This document shows, piece by piece, positions 60,835-64,000 of a stretch of DNA of 64,000 bases. The stretch is from positions 1-64,000 of the forward strand of contig NZ_BMMX01000023.1 in NCBI RefSeq assembly GCF_014646155.1, written 5' to 3'. Source of the DNA: Mangrovihabitans endophyticus (GTDB taxonomy: Bacteria; Actinomycetota; Actinomycetes; Mycobacteriales; Micromonosporaceae). Under the pieces are notes generated by a model. The model saw only the letters and a program-made list of their open reading frames with translations. It made no database searches and was not told the DNA's origin. The position numbers were made by a program, and so were the translations under genes. Each line of letters starts with the position of its first letter. The first letter of the stretch is position 1.

Positions 60835-61137
60835 TCAGAGATCGACCACTTCGACGGTGACCGTCGCGGTGTCCCCGGCCTCCAGCTTCTCCGCCTTGCG
60901 CACAGCCCGCTTGACCGGCAGGACGAAACCGCCCCGCCCGCTGTCCGGAAAGATCGAAGTGGACCAGGTGCTGCCGCCGACGGTCGCGCGCACACGCACC
61001 GACCCGAAGCCACGCCGCTGCCCGGCGGTCCGCTCACGGATCTCGGTGGACTCCGCCGCGGGAAGGCTGACAAACGTCCACGTCTCGGCCTGCCGGGCTG
61101 CCCAGATCCACAGTTGCGCGTCAAAGACGACGACCAT
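60835..61137 (-). CDS. DUF1905 protein (second copy)
   Basis: A 100-residue protein with the DUF1905 pattern: FDAQLWIWAARQAETWTFVS, TSIFPDSGRGGFVLPVKRAV and LEAGDTATVTVEVV. It is clearly diverged from the other member at 34303-34593, so this is not a recent duplication. Function unknown. It ends 8 bp from the convergent MBL-fold gene. Confidence 0.78.
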   Translation of the reverse strand: MVVVFDAQLWIWAARQAETWTFVSLPAAESTEIRERTAGQRRGFGSVRVRATVGGSTWSTSIFPDSGRGGFVLPVKRAVRKAEKLEAGDTATVTVEVVDL

Positions 61138-61199
61138 GCGTGCAGCATGACACGGCGCCCGCCCGGCCGCCGACCGCGGTGCGCGGGCGACCTGGCGTC

Positions 61200-61250
61200 C
61201 ATCGGGTCACCGGGTGTCTATCGGGTCACCGGGGTTTCTATCGGGTCACG
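61200..61250. repeat. Direct repeats at the 3' end of the tyrA gene
   Basis: TATCGGGTCACCGGG-like units occur three times with a period of about 20 bp; the rightmost copy contains the stop codon of tyrA. Confidence 0.75.
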
Positions 61251-62254
61251 GGCGCGTCCTCGGGCAGCAACGCACGGTAGACCACGGTGCCCGCCTCGAC
61301 CGAACAATCGGTGAGGTAACCGCCCTGCTCGCCAACGGCCACGAGGAAGGAACGCTCGTCCGTGGCACCGTCGAAGCGCCGCTCCACGCGAGACATGCGG
61401 CGGGAGAGGAGCTCCAGCCGCACGGCCCGGCTCGACTCGAACTGGGACAGCACCGCATCCGCGTCGTCCCGTTCCAGATTCCCGGCCAGCTCGTCCAGCA
61501 CCGACCTGACCAGGTTGATCTGCCGGAGTACAGCGCGCCGGTTCTGCAGCGCCATGTCGGCCGTGCGCGCACTGGGCGTGCCCGCCACGCGCGTACCGTC
61601 CCGGAAGCTGCCCGCGGCCAGGCTCAGCACGCCCTCGCGCACCGGCGACCGCGCGACCGCCCCCGCCAGGGCGCCGGCCAGCACATGTGGCACGTGCGAC
61701 GACAGCGCCACCACCTCGTCGTGGAATCCCGCCTCCATCGGCGCGACGCGGGCCTCGAAGACGTCCGTCACCAGGGTGACGAGGGCGCGATAGCGCACCG
61801 GGTCGACGGCCGGGTCGGGGCACAGCACCCAGGGCGCCCCGACCAGCAGATCGGGGCGCGCCGACGCCAAGCCGGCGTTTTCGGTACCGGCCATCGGGTG
61901 CCCGGCGACGAACCGGTGGCCGAGACCCGCCTGCCGGGCGGCCTCGGTGACACCGAGCTTGGTGCTGCCCACATCGGTGACGACACAGTCGTCGGATGTG
62001 GCCTTGGCGACCTCGGAGAGAATCTCCGGCAGGGCGACGAGGGGCCCGCACAGGAAGACGACGGCACGATCGGCGACCGCTTCGTCCAGCCGGTCGGCGA
62101 AGCGCAGCCCCCAGCTCCGCCCCAGGTCACGGGTCTCGGCGCGCGGGTCCCACCCGATCACCTCGTGACCGGCCTGATGCAGTCGCAGGAGGAGCGAACC
62201 GCCGATCAGGCCCGTGCCGACGACGGCGAGACGATTCCCAGCACTGTCCGGCAT
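61238..62254 (-). CDS. tyrA: Prephenate dehydrogenase
   Basis: A 338-residue enzyme with the NAD-binding VVGTGLIGGSLLLRL start, VTDVGSTK, GHPMAGTENAG, SSHVPHVLAGAL and AAGSFRDGTRVA, all typical of TyrA, plus a C-terminal helical dimerisation region and an ACT-like tail. It converts prephenate to 4-hydroxyphenylpyruvate in tyrosine synthesis, in the cytoplasm. ATG 62254 has GAGAGG 6 bases upstream; an ATG at 62278 is in frame. It follows dapC by about 60 bp on the same strand and may be co-transcribed. Its last codons lie in a short direct repeat. Confidence 0.9.
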   Translation of the reverse strand: MPDSAGNRLAVVGTGLIGGSLLLRLHQAGHEVIGWDPRAETRDLGRSWGLRFADRLDEAVADRAVVFLCGPLVALPEILSEVAKATSDDCVVTDVGSTKLGVTEAARQAGLGHRFVAGHPMAGTENAGLASARPDLLVGAPWVLCPDPAVDPVRYRALVTLVTDVFEARVAPMEAGFHDEVVALSSHVPHVLAGALAGAVARSPVREGVLSLAAGSFRDGTRVAGTPSARTADMALQNRRAVLRQINLVRSVLDELAGNLERDDADAVLSQFESSRAVRLELLSRRMSRVERRFDGATDERSFLVAVGEQGGYLTDCSVEAGTVVYRALLPEDAPVTR

Positions 62255-62315
62255 CGGCCGACCTCTCGACATCGTCATCTTCGACCGCCGCCGCTTCGAT
62301 CGCCGGGACGGGTGG

Positions 62316-63413
62316 TCAGGCGGCCAGGCGCCGCACCGCCGCCGCGACCCGCTCGTCCGAGGCGGTCAGCGCGAACCGCACATGCCGGTCGCCGGCGGGA
62401 CCATAAAGCGCGCCCGGGGAGGCCAGGATGCCCCGCTCGGCCAGCCAGTCCAGGGTGGCCCAGCAGTCCTCGTCGCGGGTCGCCCACAGATAGAGGCCCG
62501 CCTCGGAATGGTCGATGGTGAACTTGGCGGTGGCCAGCGCCTCGCGCAGGGCGGCACGCCGCCTCGCGTACCGGGAACGCTGGATCTCCACGTGCTCCTC
62601 GTCGCCGAGCGCGGCCACCATGGCGGCCTGCACCGGCGCGGGCACGATCATGCCGGCCTGCTTGCGCACCGCCAGCAACTCGGCGATCAGGGCCGGGTCG
62701 CCGCTGACCGTGCCGGCGCGGTAACCCGCCAGGTTGGACCGTTTGGACAGCGAGTGCAGGGCCAGCACGCCCGAGTAGTCCCCGCCGCACACCTCGTCGG
62801 ACAGCAGGGACACCGGCTGCGCCTCCCACCCGAGGGTGAGATAGCACTCGTCGCTGACCACCACGGCGTCGCGTTCACGCGCCCAGGCGACCACCTTGCG
62901 CAGGTGCTCGACGGGCAGCACCCGGCCGGTCGGATTGGACGGTGAGTTCACCCACACCATGCGGACCGACGGATCGGGACCGATCGAGGTGAGGCCGTCC
63001 ACCCGCATCACTTCGGCGCCGGCGAGTTTCACCCCCACTTCGTAGGTGGGATAGCAGATCGCCGGGATCGCCACCGCGTCGCCCACGCCGATGCCCAGCA
63101 GGGTGGGCAGCCAGGCGACCAGTTCCTTGGAGCCGATCGTGGGCAGCACGCCCACCTGGCCGGACGCGCCGCAGGCCCGCGCGATCCAGGCGGTGATGGC
63201 CGCCTGCAACGGCGCGGACCCGACGGTCGTCGGATAGTGCGGGCTGTCCGAGGCCGCCGCCAGGGCGGACCTGATCACGTCGGGCACCGGATCGACGGGT
63301 GACCCGATGGACAGGTCCACCAGCCCGTCGGGATGCGCCGCCGCGGCCGACTTGACCGGGGCGATCACATCCCACGGGAAGTCGGGCAGGGCCGACGACA
63401 GCGGCGCCCGCAT
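62316..63413 (-). CDS. dapC: Succinyldiaminopimelate transaminase
   Basis: A 365-residue fold-type I PLP aminotransferase: LSIGSPVDPVP at the N terminus, NSPSNPTG, DECYLTLGWE, the PLP-Lys motif ALHSLSKRSNLAGYRAG and the C-terminal Arg in DRHVRFALT. It is of the actinobacterial DapC type and makes N-succinyl-LL-diaminopimelate for lysine and peptidoglycan. The ATG at 63413 lies 4 bp after the ferredoxin stop, and fdxA-dapC is a conserved pair in actinobacteria, which supports the assignment. Confidence 0.92.
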   Translation of the reverse strand: MRAPLSSALPDFPWDVIAPVKSAAAAHPDGLVDLSIGSPVDPVPDVIRSALAAASDSPHYPTTVGSAPLQAAITAWIARACGASGQVGVLPTIGSKELVAWLPTLLGIGVGDAVAIPAICYPTYEVGVKLAGAEVMRVDGLTSIGPDPSVRMVWVNSPSNPTGRVLPVEHLRKVVAWARERDAVVVSDECYLTLGWEAQPVSLLSDEVCGGDYSGVLALHSLSKRSNLAGYRAGTVSGDPALIAELLAVRKQAGMIVPAPVQAAMVAALGDEEHVEIQRSRYARRRAALREALATAKFTIDHSEAGLYLWATRDEDCWATLDWLAERGILASPGALYGPAGDRHVRFALTASDERVAAAVRRLAA

Positions 63414-63417
63414 CCGC

Positions 63418-63744
63418 TCAGTGCTCGTTCAGATTTGCGGGCTGAGCGGCGACGAAGGACGCATCCCTCTCGATCTTGCCCACCTTCGCGGCACCCCCGG
63501 GCGAACCCATGTCCTCGAAGAACTCGTAGTTCGCGTTGGTGTAGTCCTTCCACTGCTCCGGCACGTCGTCCTCATAGAAGATCGCCTCCACCGGGCAGAC
63601 CGGCTCGCAAGCCCCGCAGTCGACGCACTCATCGGGGTGGATGTAGAGCATCCGATTGCCCTCATAAATGCAGTCGACCGGGCACTCTTCGATGCATGCC
63701 TTATCGAGCACATCGACGCAGGGCTCAGCGATGATGTAGGTCAC
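63418..63744 (-). CDS. fdxA: 7Fe ferredoxin
   Basis: A 108-residue ferredoxin. The [3Fe-4S] ligands are in EPCVDVLDKACIEECPVDC and the [4Fe-4S] ligands in CVDCGACEPVCP, the FdxA arrangement. It carries electrons in the cytoplasm. The GTG at 63744 has GGAGGG 8 bases upstream. First gene of the fdxA-dapC-(tyrA) group, divergent from the GNAT gene with 78 bp between. Confidence 0.95.
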   Translation of the reverse strand: MTYIIAEPCVDVLDKACIEECPVDCIYEGNRMLYIHPDECVDCGACEPVCPVEAIFYEDDVPEQWKDYTNANYEFFEDMGSPGGAAKVGKIERDASFVAAQPANLNEH

Positions 63745-63822
63745 GGGTCTTTCCCTCCAAAGCCTCGCCGCATTCAGCCGCGACGGTACAGAGCCTAGTA
63801 TCTCGCCGGGAGGAGGTGGCAC

Positions 63823-64000
63823 GTGCTCCGTCGGCAGGATGTGGGACACCGGGTCGTGGTACGCCGCATTGTAGGCGGTTCGCCCGGTCGGCCGCAGTTC
63901 ACGGACGCCCTGGGCGAGCTGGTGGAGCTGACCGAGACGGATCTCACGGTCGCCACCACGCGCGGACCCGTCCGGGTGCCGCTCTCTCAGGTGCACCGCG
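63823..64000 (+). CDS. GNAT acetyltransferase with SH3-like N terminus, 5' fragment
   Basis: The first 59 codons only; the gene runs off the right edge. The visible part (HRVVVRRIVGG, FTDALGELVELTE, VPLSQVHR) matches the beta-barrel SH3-like N-terminal domain of actinobacterial GNAT proteins that sit divergent from fdxA-dapC. GTG 63823 has AGGAGG upstream, and a TAGTAT -10-like box lies near 63797-63802. Confidence 0.65.
   Translation, partial: MLRRQDVGHRVVVRRIVGGSPGRPQFTDALGELVELTETDLTVATTRGPVRVPLSQVHR

Overview
The window is high-GC actinobacterial chromosome with dense coding, many GTG/TTG starts, leaderless-looking promoters and lineage-typical families (DUF397, DUF6082, DUF4012, DUF4407, a DUF222/HNH 13E12-type protein, FdxA-DapC). 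The mix, plus dispersed intergenic inverted repeats of a kind I associate with Micromonospora/Actinoplanes, suggests Micromonosporaceae; this is an inference. I see no rRNA, tRNA, CRISPR array or transposase.

Layout. (1) 1-8.6 kb: a leftward exopolysaccharide operon (4,6-dehydratase/5-epimerase, WbuB-type transferase, RmlD-like reductase, 2-epimerase, second GT4 transferase, start of UDP-glucose dehydrogenase), divergent from a DUF4012 membrane protein and a small anchored surface protein. It should make and transfer a UDP-N-acetyl-L-6-deoxyhexosamine. (2) 8.9-12.3 kb: an AraC regulator, 1.4 kb of repeats without genes, a DUF6082 protein and an orphan DUF397 protein. (3) 12.8-29.2 kb: an accessory stretch rich in signalling NTPases and effectors: a DUF4232 lipoprotein, a WD40-KAP NTPase, a membrane GAF-like protein, a membrane NACHT-WD40 NTPase, an amino acid permease, an SOS-box-linked HNH protein, and a caspase-GAF-like-EAL protein overlapping an EACC1-like gene. 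The last pair is the best candidate for an undescribed system. (4) 29.2-42.2 kb: a CBM2-GH5 cellulase with a CebR-type operator, STAS protein, NYN-LOTUS protein, PQQ-type sugar dehydrogenase lipoprotein, NB-ARC-TPR regulator, YcaQ-like glycosylase, DHA2 exporter, methyltransferase and an ArsR-SRPBCC pair. (5) 43-47 kb: four secreted or anchored proteins, three of them paralogous and with SipW-type N termini, then a repeat-rich gap and two tandem paralogous membrane microproteins. (6) 47.2-64 kb: SIMPL protein, aldo/keto reductase, DUF4407 protein, SRPBCC-YCII-ECF42 operon, O-antigen-ligase-like protein with a coupled secreted protein, M1 aminopeptidase, orphan histidine kinase, second NYN protein, MBL-fold hydrolase, second DUF1905 protein, and a leftward fdxA-dapC-tyrA group divergent from a truncated GNAT gene.

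Two themes cross the window. Short tandem duplications (units of about 14-53 bp) recur in linkers, at gene 3' ends and between genes. Several operons use ATGA stop-start overlaps. Start codons were chosen from ribosome-binding sites and domain limits where these were visible; alternatives are given per gene. All family calls are from reading motifs, not from database searches.
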